Positions 1 through 5,412 of a DNA stretch of 10,999 nt are shown piece by piece. Where the stretch lies: assembly GCA_033721955.1 (NCBI GenBank), contig JAWVZY010000024.1, positions 1 through 10,999 of the forward strand. The letters are read 5' to 3'. The notes below the pieces were generated by a model. It did not search any database. It had not been told where the DNA came from and saw nothing but the letters and a program-made list of their open reading frames with translations. Within the stretch, counting starts at the first letter, position 1; every line of letters starts with the position of its first letter. The DNA comes from JAWVZY01 sp033721955 (GTDB taxonomy: Bacteria; Patescibacteriota; Minisyncoccia; Spechtbacterales; 2-12-FULL-38-22). A program made the translations under genes and the position numbers.

Positions 1-386
1 TCTTCAGCATCCTGCTTTAATTTTTGAAGCACCATTGCTGAAATTTCAGCCGGTCTTTTCCACTCCTCACCCAGTTTAATTTCTACCTCACCCTTATCTC
101 CTGCCTTTGTTTCAAAGGGAACGCTTTTTATAACATCTTCCGCCTCTTTATCTGTGAATTTGCGGCCAATTAAGCGTTTGGCTGAAAATATGGTGTTCTT
201 TGGGTTGGTAACGGCCTGTCTTTTTGCAAGCAAGCCAACAAGGCGCTCGCCGTTCTTTGCAAGCGCTACCATTGAAGGCGTTGTACGGTTGCCTTCTTTA
301 TTTTCTACGATCTTTGGTTCCCCGCCCTCTACAACTGCCATAGCGGAGTTTGTTGTACCTAAGTCAATTCCTAATATTTTACTCAT
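1..386 (-). CDS. dnaK: Molecular chaperone DnaK (Hsp70), N-terminal part, cut by window edge
   Basis: DnaK is the cytoplasmic ATP-driven chaperone that binds exposed hydrophobic peptides, working with DnaJ and GrpE. The 128 visible codons begin MSKILGIDLGTTNSAMAVVE, the phosphate-1 motif of the Hsp70/actin fold. NRTTPSMVAL, the AKRQAVTNPKNTIFSAKRLIG segment (residues about 55-75) and the AEISAMVLQKLKQDAE helix follow; all are typical of the DnaK nucleotide-binding domain. The substrate-binding domain lies off the left edge. The gene is the third in a minus-strand operon after hrcA and grpE, 38 bases from the grpE stop. No Shine-Dalgarno is visible before the ATG; the gap is almost pure A+T and contains an inverted repeat. 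Expression should follow the CIRCE-controlled promoter ahead of hrcA. The identification is certain; the remainder is unseen. Confidence 0.97.
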   Translation of the reverse strand, partial: MSKILGIDLGTTNSAMAVVEGGEPKIVENKEGNRTTPSMVALAKNGERLVGLLAKRQAVTNPKNTIFSAKRLIGRKFTDKEAEDVIKSVPFETKAGDKGEVEIKLGEEWKRPAEISAMVLQKLKQDAE

Positions 387-392
387 GATTAG

Positions 393-415
393 TTAAAATT
401 AATGATTAATTTTAA
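393..415. repeat. AT-only perfect inverted repeat between grpE and dnaK
   Basis: An 11-base arm TTAAAATTAAT is followed by a single central G and its exact reverse complement. It fills most of the 38-base grpE-dnaK gap. In RNA it could form a weak A-U hairpin just upstream of the dnaK start, perhaps a processing site or a translation-control element. With only A-U pairs and an AT-rich background it may be incidental. Confidence 0.6.
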
Positions 416-424
416 TTTATAATT

Positions 425-1015
425 TTACTGTGATTGTTTAACTTTTACTTTTGCCGGGCGTATAACTTTATCACCCATAACATAGCCCACCTCAACTACC
501 TCCTCAATTATATCTCCCTCGCCATCAACTGCCTCATGGAAATTGGGGTTAAACTCATCTCCGGGTTTTGTTGCCATCTGCTCTACATCAAAGCGCTTTA
601 GGGCCTGCAGGGCTTGTTTATGAGTATTTTCTATGCCCCCATACCAATCGCTTTCTTTAATTTCTGTATATGCATGCTGCATAATACGCTCCATATTATC
701 TACAAAATTTATATACTGCAAAAGCATCTCCTCTTTTGTTGTCTGGCGCATTCTATCCAATTGTTTTTGCATGTCTTTTTTATAGTTTGCAAAATCAGCG
801 CGTTCTCTTTGCCAACCGTCTAAATATTCTTTGGCATCTTTTTGAGCTCTTTTAGCTTTTTCTTTTAATTTCTTAAAATGCCTCTCCACATCATGTGAGA
901 CATCCTCAAAAAGTTCTTCTACCTCTTCTGCAATCTCCTCTGCATGATACTCAAAATCCTTTTTTTCTTTTTTAGGATCTTTTGGGTTTAGGTTCTTTTT
1001 TTTATTTTGACTCAT
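425..1015 (-). CDS. grpE: Nucleotide exchange factor GrpE
   Basis: GrpE is the homodimeric nucleotide exchange factor that releases ADP from DnaK. The 196 residues show a very charged N-terminal region (1-25, rich in lysine), a long acidic/basic heptad-rich helix (about 25-115, including YLDGWQRERADFANYKK at 64-80, typical of GrpE), and the C-terminal beta-wing domain. The family signature reads GDEFNPNFHEAVDGEGD at 152-168, followed by VVEVGYVMGDKVIRPAKVKV. Length is normal for the family. The gene lies 15 bases after the hrcA stop and 38 bases before dnaK, so it is co-transcribed with both. The 15-base gap is AT-only with no Shine-Dalgarno, so initiation probably relies on an unstructured AU-rich context or on coupling to hrcA. 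Confidence 0.97.
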   Translation of the reverse strand: MSQNKKKNLNPKDPKKEKKDFEYHAEEIAEEVEELFEDVSHDVERHFKKLKEKAKRAQKDAKEYLDGWQRERADFANYKKDMQKQLDRMRQTTKEEMLLQYINFVDNMERIMQHAYTEIKESDWYGGIENTHKQALQALKRFDVEQMATKPGDEFNPNFHEAVDGEGDIIEEVVEVGYVMGDKVIRPAKVKVKQSQ

Positions 1016-1030
1016 AAATTTTATTTAATT

Positions 1031-1777
1031 TTAATATTCTTCAAATAAATCTCTTATATCGTCTAAAAGACGGAGATTCTCATTATATTGCATGCGCATC
1101 GGGCCAATAATGCCGAATATCCCTCTTTCATGTCCCGGCAATTCTGATGTAAATGCCATTAAACTAAAGGGCGTATCTTCACTTCTGCTGGCAAAGTCCC
1201 CGATATAGACACGTATATCATCCTGAATTGCTTTATATAGTTTGTCAATGCGCCTCTCAAGTGAATCGGCATATTCCACTAAAGAGCGAATGTTTTCTGT
1301 ATTTATAAATTCCGGCTCATCAAGTAAATAACGCAAACCCTCTTTATAGAAATGATTAATGCTGAGAAGCCCCGCAAACGCCATAGCGTTTGTCATCTCT
1401 GCCAAGTGGCGGCTTAACATGTGAGCAGCCATATCGGGTGATTCCTTCATTGCCTCGCGAAGCTCTTTTTTAAACTGCTCTGACACCCGGGCTTTGCTTT
1501 TCTTTTCTTTCTTTGGCATCTCACGTGAACCCAAAGCTACTTTATCTACAAAAAATTGATATGCCTTTCTTGTCGGTACGCGCCCGGCCGATGTATGCGG
1601 TTGGTATAAAAACCCTGCCTCATCAAGAGAAGCCATTATATTTCGCAGGGTTGCTGAACTTATATCATATTTATGCTTTTTTAAAAGATAACCCGAACTA
1701 ACCGGCTCTGCCGTTTTTATATACTCCTCTACTATATCTAAAAGAATTTGTTCATTGCGATCTTCTTTTTTGGTCAT
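1031..1777 (-). CDS. hrcA: Heat-inducible transcription repressor HrcA, compact form
   Basis: HrcA represses class I heat-shock operons by binding CIRCE operators, and GroE assists its folding. Residues 1-80 form the winged-helix DNA-binding domain, with the hallmark SSATLRNIMASLDEAGFLYQ (40-59) and HTSAGRVPTRKAYQFFVD (61-78). The conserved C-terminal portion is present: GLRYLLDEPEF (147-157), DDIRVYIGDF (186-195) and GIIGPMRMQY (222-231). At 248 residues it is much shorter than the roughly 340 usual for HrcA. The region between the winged helix and the DEPEF motif is only about 70 residues and partly a basic linker (KKEKKSKAR, 89-97), so part of the central GAF-like/dimerisation region seems absent. 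It is the first gene of hrcA-grpE-dnaK, with the ATG only 8 bases from the promoter -10. A CIRCE operator overlaps that promoter, giving classical autoregulation. The identification is firm. Confidence 0.95.
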   Translation of the reverse strand: MTKKEDRNEQILLDIVEEYIKTAEPVSSGYLLKKHKYDISSATLRNIMASLDEAGFLYQPHTSAGRVPTRKAYQFFVDKVALGSREMPKKEKKSKARVSEQFKKELREAMKESPDMAAHMLSRHLAEMTNAMAFAGLLSINHFYKEGLRYLLDEPEFINTENIRSLVEYADSLERRIDKLYKAIQDDIRVYIGDFASRSEDTPFSLMAFTSELPGHERGIFGIIGPMRMQYNENLRLLDDIRDLFEEY

Positions 1778-1785
1778 CGCTTACT

Positions 1786-1815
1786 ATTTTAATATATTTA
1801 GCAAACTAATGTCAA
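1786..1815 (-). promoter_or_regulatory. Promoter of hrcA-grpE-dnaK, probably leaderless transcript
   Basis: Read on the minus strand: -35 TTGACA (1815-1810), 18-base spacer, -10 TAAAAT (1791-1786). The hrcA ATG begins at 1777, leaving 8 bases after the -10, so the expected start of transcription falls at or within about 2 bases of the ATG. There is no Shine-Dalgarno. The perfect -35 hexamer lies in the 9-base spacer of the CIRCE operator, so HrcA binding would block RNA polymerase directly. Confidence 0.8.
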
Positions 1816-1824
1816 GAGTGCTAA
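1798..1824. promoter_or_regulatory. CIRCE operator (HrcA binding site)
   Basis: On the minus strand the site reads TTAGCACTC, then 9 bases, then GTTTGCTAA. The known CIRCE consensus is TTAGCACTC-N9-GAGTGCTAA. The distal half is a perfect match and the half nearest hrcA matches at 7 of 9 positions. The 9-9-9 spacing is exact. It directly precedes hrcA and overlaps its promoter, the expected arrangement for autoregulated heat-shock control. Confidence 0.92.
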
Positions 1825-1827
1825 ATT

Positions 1828-1853
1828 AAAAAACACCCTCCTAAGGGGTGTTT
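1828..1853 (-). terminator. Rho-independent terminator of the small membrane-protein operon
   Basis: On the minus strand AAACACCC (1853-1846) pairs with GGGTGTTT (1838-1831) across a 7-base loop and runs into TTTTTTAATTT. The U-tract exists only in the minus direction. It isolates the upstream minus-strand operon from hrcA and ends right at the CIRCE operator. Confidence 0.85.
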
Positions 1854-1871
1854 CAATTTGAGCTAAACGCG

Positions 1872-2051
1872 TCAAATATCAAAAGTGCTTTTTCTTTCTT
1901 TGTTCGTCAAAATAAGTTTGTGCCCGTAGTCCGGACACCTTCTCCTGCGCAATTCATCATCATTCAAAACGGCACTACACTCATCACATACATATAATAT
2001 TACCTTGCCCTCTTTATCTTTTAACAAGCGTACTTCAGAAGTTTTACTCAT
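1872..2051 (-). CDS. Small zinc-ribbon-like protein, 59 residues
   Basis: Not a family I can name. The 59-residue product starts MSKTSEVRLLKDKEGKVILY. It then has a putative metal site: Cys22-x2-Cys25 (VCDEC) and Cys39-x4-His44 (CPDYGH), 13 residues apart. This looks like a one-knuckle zinc ribbon, as found in small nucleic-acid-binding or adaptor proteins. The tail is basic (TNKERKST). The start is well supported: AGGAGG (2063-2058) lies 6 bases before the ATG, and that ATG overlaps the stop of the upstream membrane-protein gene as ATGA. It is therefore the translationally coupled last gene of the operon 2518-1872, which a strong terminator follows. Cytoplasmic; no signal or membrane segment. 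A DNA, RNA or protein partner cannot be deduced from sequence alone. Confidence 0.85.
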   Translation of the reverse strand: MSKTSEVRLLKDKEGKVILYVCDECSAVLNDDELRRRRCPDYGHKLILTNKERKSTFDI

Positions 2052-2272
2052 AGCAGGCCTCCTAAAATTATAAGTATAATTCCTATAATAAAACGCCTTA
2101 GGAATATCTTTCTTGAGTTCCTATATTTTGCCAGATAAAATATCCTAAATGTAGCCATCTTTTCGGCCTTTAGAGAACCTTTATATCTTCTGTACCTGAC
2201 TATGACATCTTTTGCCTGGTAGGCGGCGCTAAATAAAAACATTAAACCGATAATACCGATTGTAATTTTCAT
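2048..2272 (-). CDS. Small two-helix membrane protein, 74 residues
   Basis: Unrecognised. The protein has a hydrophobic N-terminal helix (about 2-19, ITIGIIGLMFLFSAAYQA), a strongly basic middle (about 22-60, many Arg, Lys and Tyr), and a C-terminal helix (about 61-74, IIGIILIILGGLL). By the positive-inside rule the middle should face the cytoplasm with both ends outside. The ATG directly abuts the stop of the upstream gene (TAA-ATG), and its own stop overlaps the start of the zinc-ribbon gene, so all three are tightly coupled. It shares the layout and a FLRRF-type motif before helix 2 with the upstream 81-residue protein, suggesting an old tandem duplication. No enzymatic motif is visible. 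Confidence 0.8.
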   Translation of the reverse strand: MKITIGIIGLMFLFSAAYQAKDVIVRYRRYKGSLKAEKMATFRIFYLAKYRNSRKIFLRRFIIGIILIILGGLL

Positions 2273-2518
2273 TTAGAACACCCAACCGTATAGAAACATG
2301 AGTACAAAACATACCATTGCCAACAAAAATCGCCTCAGGGCACTGCGCATTGGGATCTCAGCCAATCTGTAAAAAAACTTCTTAAGTATGGTTGAAGCTT
2401 CATTTTGATGGTCTCTTTCCATCTTAAGTGCTTTTCTTGCCTGTATAATGGCGTGGTACAGAGCCACCATGCCCACAGCAAGAAAACCGCTTGCCCAAAG
2501 TGAAGAGTGTGTAAACAT
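2273..2518 (-). CDS. Small two-helix membrane protein, 81 residues
   Basis: Unrecognised. First gene of a three-gene minus-strand operon. Helix 1 is about residues 8-27 (WASGFLAVGMVALYHAII). A basic cytoplasmic stretch (28-63, including QARKALKMERD and LKKFFYRLAEIP) follows, and helix 2 is about 64-81 (FLLAMVCFVLMFLYGWVF), ending at the C-terminus. The segment FYRLAEIPMRSALRRF resembles FYLAKYRNSRKIFLRRF in the next gene. The start is supported by the Shine-Dalgarno AAAGGAAG (2531-2524), 5 bases before the ATG, and by a TATAAT -10 some 50 bases upstream. The gene is divergent from cysS. It could be a membrane anchor or a holin-like or scaffold protein, but nothing decides between these. Confidence 0.8.
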   Translation of the reverse strand: MFTHSSLWASGFLAVGMVALYHAIIQARKALKMERDHQNEASTILKKFFYRLAEIPMRSALRRFLLAMVCFVLMFLYGWVF

Positions 2519-2560
2519 ATTGACTTCCTTTCATATGTTGCCTGAAAAATAACTACATCA

Positions 2561-2573
2561 ATAATACATTATA
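2561..2573 (-). promoter_or_regulatory. Probable promoter of the small membrane-protein operon
   Basis: A perfect -10 TATAAT (2573-2568 on the minus strand), predicted start near 2561, gives a leader of about 43 bases with a good Shine-Dalgarno. No convincing -35 is seen; TTAATC at 2595-2590 is the best, with a 16-base spacer. The cysS -35 hexamer lies inside this promoter's spacer, so the two divergent promoters overlap. The sequence TTATACACA (2569-2577, plus strand), a DnaA-box match, overlaps the -10. Confidence 0.5.
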
Positions 2574-2583
2574 CACATAGCAG

Positions 2584-2612
2584 TTGCAAGATTAAGCCAA
2601 TCAGCTTAATAT
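2584..2612 (+). promoter_or_regulatory. cysS promoter, probably leaderless
   Basis: -35 TTGCAA (2584-2589), exact 17-base spacer, -10 TAATAT (2607-2612). Only 7 bases (2613-2619) separate the -10 from the cysS ATG at 2620, so transcription should start on or next to the A of the ATG. No Shine-Dalgarno is present. This matches the arrangement ahead of hrcA and the EEP-family gene. Confidence 0.75.
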
Positions 2613-2619
2613 AAACACT

Positions 2620-4005
2620 ATGAAGCTTTATGATACATTAACCAAAGAAAAAAAGGGGTTAAAGCCGCTCAAAGACAAAGAGGTGGGCATTTTTGTATGC
2701 GGACCAACTGTTTATGACCTCTCGCATATAGGGCATGCAAGAACCTATGTTGCATTTGATATGTTCGTTAAATATCTGCGCCACGCCGGGTACAAGGTAA
2801 ACTATATACAAAATATAACAGACATTGACGATAAAATAATAAAGCGCGCGAAAGAAAATAATGAAGACACCCGCCAATTAGCTAAGCGCTTTGAAGAAGA
2901 ATACTATAAAGACATGGCTTCACTTGGAATTAACAGCGTAGATAGCTACCGGCGCGCAACGGATCATATAGATGAAATAATTTCCCAGGTAGAACGCTTA
3001 CTTAAAGAGGGCTTTGCCTATGAAATTGAAAATGATGGCATTTATTTCAATATTTCAAAATTCAAAGATTATGGGAAACTTTCGGGCAGAACGGCCGAAG
3101 CTGCTGAGGATGCTACAAGCCGCATAGATGAAAGTGTTAATAAAAAAAATAAAGGAGATTTTGCCCTTTGGAAATTATCTAAACCCGCAGAACCTAAATG
3201 GCCAAGTCCGTGGGGAGATGGCAGGCCGGGCTGGCATATTGAAGATACAGCTATTACAGAAAAGCACCTGGGGGAACAATACGATATACCTGGGGGGGCG
3301 CGTGACTTGATATTCCCCCATCATGAGGCAGAAATTGCCCAGATGGAGGCGATAAGCGGTAAAAAGCCCCTTGTTAACTACTGGATGCATTCGGGATTTT
3401 TAACAGTAGGAGGTGAAAAAATGGGTAAATCACTTGGTAATTTTGTAACTATACGTGAGGCGCTTGAAAATTATTCACCCCAGACATTGCGGCTCTTTTT
3501 TATAACAAAACATTACCGCTCCCCTATTGATTTCACACAGGAAGGCCTACAAGAGGCAAAAAGCAACACAGAAAAAATCGAAGAATTTCTGCTAAATTTA
3601 GAAAAGATAAAAATAAACAATGAAAAGGGTGAACTAAAAGAGATACAAACTTACATGCAAAACTTCTGGAATTACCTGGAAGATGATTTTAACACTCCCC
3701 GCGCCTTTGCTGAACTTTTTCAATTGATTAACTTTATTTATAAAACTGAAACTATCTCGGACAAAGACCAGGAAAAAGTAATTGAATTTATAGGAGATAT
3801 AAATAATATATTTAATATAATTGATCTTGAAAAATTATCAGCATCTGTCAGTATACCGCCCGATATAATAAAACTGGTAGATGAGAGAGAAAAAGCCAGA
3901 GAAGAAAAAAATTGGGACAAAGCAGATGAGCTCAGAGAAGAAATTGAAAAAAGGGGCTACAACTTAAAAGATACGGATGAAGGCCCGCAAATAAAAAAGA
4001 AATAA
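2620..4005 (+). CDS. cysS: Cysteinyl-tRNA synthetase with a Cys-to-Asp change at a zinc ligand
   Basis: Class I synthetase that charges tRNA-Cys with cysteine in the cytoplasm; 461 residues, the usual length. Seen: Cys27 in VCGPTVYDLSHIGHARTYV with the HIGH motif at 36-39, GWHIED (204-209), LIFPHHEAEIAQ (230-241), and the KMSKS loop as EKMGKS (266-271). A helical anticodon-binding C-terminal region (about 320-461) ends in a basic tail. In the E. coli enzyme the catalytic-site zinc is held by Cys28, Cys209, His234 and Glu238. Aligned here, Cys27, His234 and Glu238 are kept, but residue 209 is Asp. The usual DIHGG is DIPGG at 222-226. Zinc may be held by Asp or may be absent. The gene is monocistronic, convergent with the next gene, and has a likely leaderless start. 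Confidence 0.97.
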   Translation: MKLYDTLTKEKKGLKPLKDKEVGIFVCGPTVYDLSHIGHARTYVAFDMFVKYLRHAGYKVNYIQNITDIDDKIIKRAKENNEDTRQLAKRFEEEYYKDMASLGINSVDSYRRATDHIDEIISQVERLLKEGFAYEIENDGIYFNISKFKDYGKLSGRTAEAAEDATSRIDESVNKKNKGDFALWKLSKPAEPKWPSPWGDGRPGWHIEDTAITEKHLGEQYDIPGGARDLIFPHHEAEIAQMEAISGKKPLVNYWMHSGFLTVGGEKMGKSLGNFVTIREALENYSPQTLRLFFITKHYRSPIDFTQEGLQEAKSNTEKIEEFLLNLEKIKINNEKGELKEIQTYMQNFWNYLEDDFNTPRAFAELFQLINFIYKTETISDKDQEKVIEFIGDINNIFNIIDLEKLSASVSIPPDIIKLVDEREKAREEKNWDKADELREEIEKRGYNLKDTDEGPQIKKK

Positions 4006-4030
4006 AAAACTCCGCTTAGGCGGAGTTTTT
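4005..4030. terminator. Bidirectional terminator shared by cysS and the EEP-family gene
   Basis: AAAAACTCCGC (4005-4015) and GCGGAGTTTTT (4020-4030) pair perfectly across the 4-base loop TTAG. A-runs and T-runs on both sides give a U-tract in either direction. The cysS stop codon (4003-4005) and the opposing gene's stop (4029-4031) both overlap the stem ends. Confidence 0.93.
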
Positions 4031-4841
4031 AAGATATATCATATTTTGCCCAGACAAGATCGTGGTCTGATTCGGGAGTAGTAACCTTACCATAATTTAA
4101 ATAAGGCATTTCGCTCACCACAAAATCATAATGGCGGGGAAGGTCGATTCCTATTTTACCTAAGTAATGAGGCACACGAAAAGCCCAGCGTGCCTTTTTA
4201 TATATCCTGCTAAAATAATAGGTCGGTTCATGCTTTAGAGGATTTTGCACCTTTAACATTTCTAAGGTTGAATCTAAAACTTTTCTTTGCATCATTTTTG
4301 TCCACGCAAAAAGATTTGTATCTCCGCACATAATTATACGCTCTGATATTCCCCTGCGCTTAAGTTCCTTTTGTATAGCATTTAACTGCGCGTATCGTAT
4401 TTTGTTCCCGCCCCAGGCAGTTAGGTGCATATTTACAACAGTAAAAGGTTCTCCCCCCGGCGCCTGCAGGCGCGTAGCTATAGCATATCTTTGAAGGGGT
4501 GCCTCTTCCATAGACATGAGCTTAACGAACCATGAGTATTTTTTAAGCTTAGGTAGCTTAATAGAGAAAGTTTCGATGCGCTCAAGCATGCTTGAATCAT
4601 GCATTATAGCTGTGCTTGGGAACTCTTCTATATAATAACTTCTGTAACCATTGCCAAGCTCTTCACTGATGCGCTCCACATGCGCTATTCCCTTTTCTGT
4701 AACATTTTCCTGTATGCACAAAACAGCAAGGTGATCATCCGCTTTTAATTTTTTATAATATTCTATTAGTTTATCCAACCAAAAACCGCGCATTATATTA
4801 TGCGAGGCAACTTTTATTCCTTTTTCTAAGCTATATTCCAT
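4029..4841 (-). CDS. Endonuclease/exonuclease/phosphatase (EEP, DNase I-fold) family protein
   Basis: Metal-dependent phosphoesterase of the EEP superfamily, which includes DNase I, exonuclease III and sphingomyelinase-like enzymes. The full catalytic set is visible in 270 residues: Asn15 (VASHNI), metal-ligand Glu45 (CIQEN), His139 (NMHLTAWGG), Asp174/Asn176 (CGDTNLF), Asp239 (HYDFVV) and the terminal Asp259-His260 (ESDHDLVWA). No signal peptide, membrane anchor or added DNA-binding domain is seen, so it is probably cytoplasmic. The substrate (nucleic acid, phospholipid or other phosphodiester) cannot be told from sequence. The start at 4841 is preceded by a promoter 7 bases away and lacks a Shine-Dalgarno. 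The gene is monocistronic between two terminators. Family is confident; specific function is unknown. Confidence 0.9.
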   Translation of the reverse strand: MEYSLEKGIKVASHNIMRGFWLDKLIEYYKKLKADDHLAVLCIQENVTEKGIAHVERISEELGNGYRSYYIEEFPSTAIMHDSSMLERIETFSIKLPKLKKYSWFVKLMSMEEAPLQRYAIATRLQAPGGEPFTVVNMHLTAWGGNKIRYAQLNAIQKELKRRGISERIIMCGDTNLFAWTKMMQRKVLDSTLEMLKVQNPLKHEPTYYFSRIYKKARWAFRVPHYLGKIGIDLPRHYDFVVSEMPYLNYGKVTTPESDHDLVWAKYDIS

Positions 4842-4848
4842 ATTATTT

Positions 4849-4876
4849 ATCTTATCAGATATATAAGATTTGTAAA
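4849..4876 (-). promoter_or_regulatory. Promoter of the EEP-family gene, probably leaderless
   Basis: On the minus strand: -35 TTTACA (4876-4871), 16-base spacer, -10 TAAGAT (4854-4849), then 7 bases to the ATG at 4841. The -35 overlaps the U-tract of the upstream gene's terminator. No Shine-Dalgarno is present. The geometry repeats that of the hrcA and cysS promoters. Confidence 0.6.
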
Positions 4877-4901
4877 AAAATAAGCACCTCCATTAGATGC
4901 T
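4874..4901 (-). terminator. Second, U-tract terminator after the beta-helix gene
   Basis: On the minus strand AGCATC (4901-4896) pairs with GGTGCT (4888-4883) across a 7-base loop, with one U-G pair, followed by TATTTTTTTA. On the plus strand the same pair would be a C-A mismatch and there is no U-tract, so it acts in the minus direction only. Confidence 0.7.
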
Positions 4902-4915
4902 AACTTAAAGTTTTG

Positions 4916-4950
4916 GTTTACCCCGCCGCATTAAGCGCGACGGGGTAAAC
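4916..4950 (-). terminator. Long GC-rich hairpin directly after the beta-helix gene
   Basis: A 14-pair stem, minus-strand arm GTTTACCCCGTCGC (4950-4937) with 4929-4916, has a 7-base loop and begins one base after the stop codon. One pair is U-G in the minus-strand RNA but a C-A mismatch in the plus-strand RNA, which marks the minus strand as the functional one. It lacks its own U-tract and is followed 15 bases later by the U-tract hairpin at 4874-4901. It may protect the 3' end of the mRNA or act jointly in termination. Confidence 0.75.
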
Positions 4951-4951
4951 A

Positions 4952-5281
4952 TTAGATCTGCTTTACTTTCCTACTGGGAACAAGCGTGGCATTTGAGATA
5001 TTTGCCACACCATCGAGGACAACTTTTCCAATTACCCTCGTATCTGACAGAGACAAATGGCCACTGAGCTGGGCACCACTGCACACTCTTGTGTTTTTGA
5101 GCAAGCGCACAAAGCCCTTGACTCTGGCATCCTTCTCGACAATTGACGAGGCATCCACATATACCGTGTGGTCAACCTCGGCATCTTCATGAACAAGGCC
5201 TCCACCGTTATGGTCACTGTACTTGCCGCCATCAATGACGACGTACTTACCTGTTCTGTCAGTATTTGACGGTCTAAACAT
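4952..5281 (-). CDS. Small left-handed beta-helix (hexapeptide-repeat) protein, 109 residues
   Basis: After a polar N-terminus (1-28, with KYVVIDGGKYSD), residues 29-88 read as ten consecutive hexads with an aliphatic residue at position 2 in every one: LVHEDA, EVDHTV, YVDASS, IVEKDA, RVKGFV, RLLKNT, RVCSGA, QLSGHL, SLSDTR, VIGKVV. This is the pattern of a left-handed parallel beta-helix of about 3.3 turns, as in LpxA-like acyltransferases and YdcK-like proteins. The chain is far shorter than those enzymes and has no recognisable catalytic segment. It could be a structural or oligomerising module. It starts after AGGAAGGAAGG and a strong promoter and ends at two hairpins. The 240 bases counted (4981-5220) are 50 % G+C, against about 38 % in neighbours such as dnaB, suggesting recent acquisition or distinct codon selection. 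Function unknown. Confidence 0.8.
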   Translation of the reverse strand: MFRPSNTDRTGKYVVIDGGKYSDHNGGGLVHEDAEVDHTVYVDASSIVEKDARVKGFVRLLKNTRVCSGAQLSGHLSLSDTRVIGKVVLDGVANISNATLVPSRKVKQI

Positions 5282-5310
5282 CCTTCCTTCCTTTCTTTAG
5301 GACTGCCATA

Positions 5311-5339
5311 ATTATACACTAAAAAAATTAAAAAGTCAA
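5311..5339 (-). promoter_or_regulatory. Strong promoter of the beta-helix gene
   Basis: On the minus strand: -35 TTGACT (5339-5334), exact 17-base spacer that is nearly all A+T, -10 TATAAT (5316-5311). The predicted start near 5304 gives a leader of about 23 bases with the Shine-Dalgarno AGGAAGG. This is the closest match to the sigma-70 consensus in the window, so the gene is probably highly expressed. Confidence 0.88.
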
Positions 5340-5387
5340 CTATTTTAATTTTTGAAATTTATATACTTAGCGCTTCTGTTAAAAGTT

Positions 5388-5396
5388 TGGTATAAT
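5388..5396 (+). promoter_or_regulatory. Extended -10 promoter of dnaB-recR
   Basis: TGGTATAAT is a perfect extended -10 (TGnTATAAT). No good -35 is seen upstream (TTAGCG, 5367-5372, is the best). The predicted start near 5403 implies a leader of about 110 bases before the dnaB ATG at 5514. The stretch 5282-5513 otherwise holds the divergent beta-helix promoter and the DnaA-box-like pair, but no gene. Confidence 0.7.
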
Positions 5397-5412
5397 AATA
5401 TATTCCCCAAAT

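Noticed and set aside
5032..5319. Overlapping minus-strand frame of 95 codons
   Set aside because: Its ATG lies upstream of the predicted transcription start, and the 109-codon frame has the Shine-Dalgarno and a clear hexapeptide pattern.
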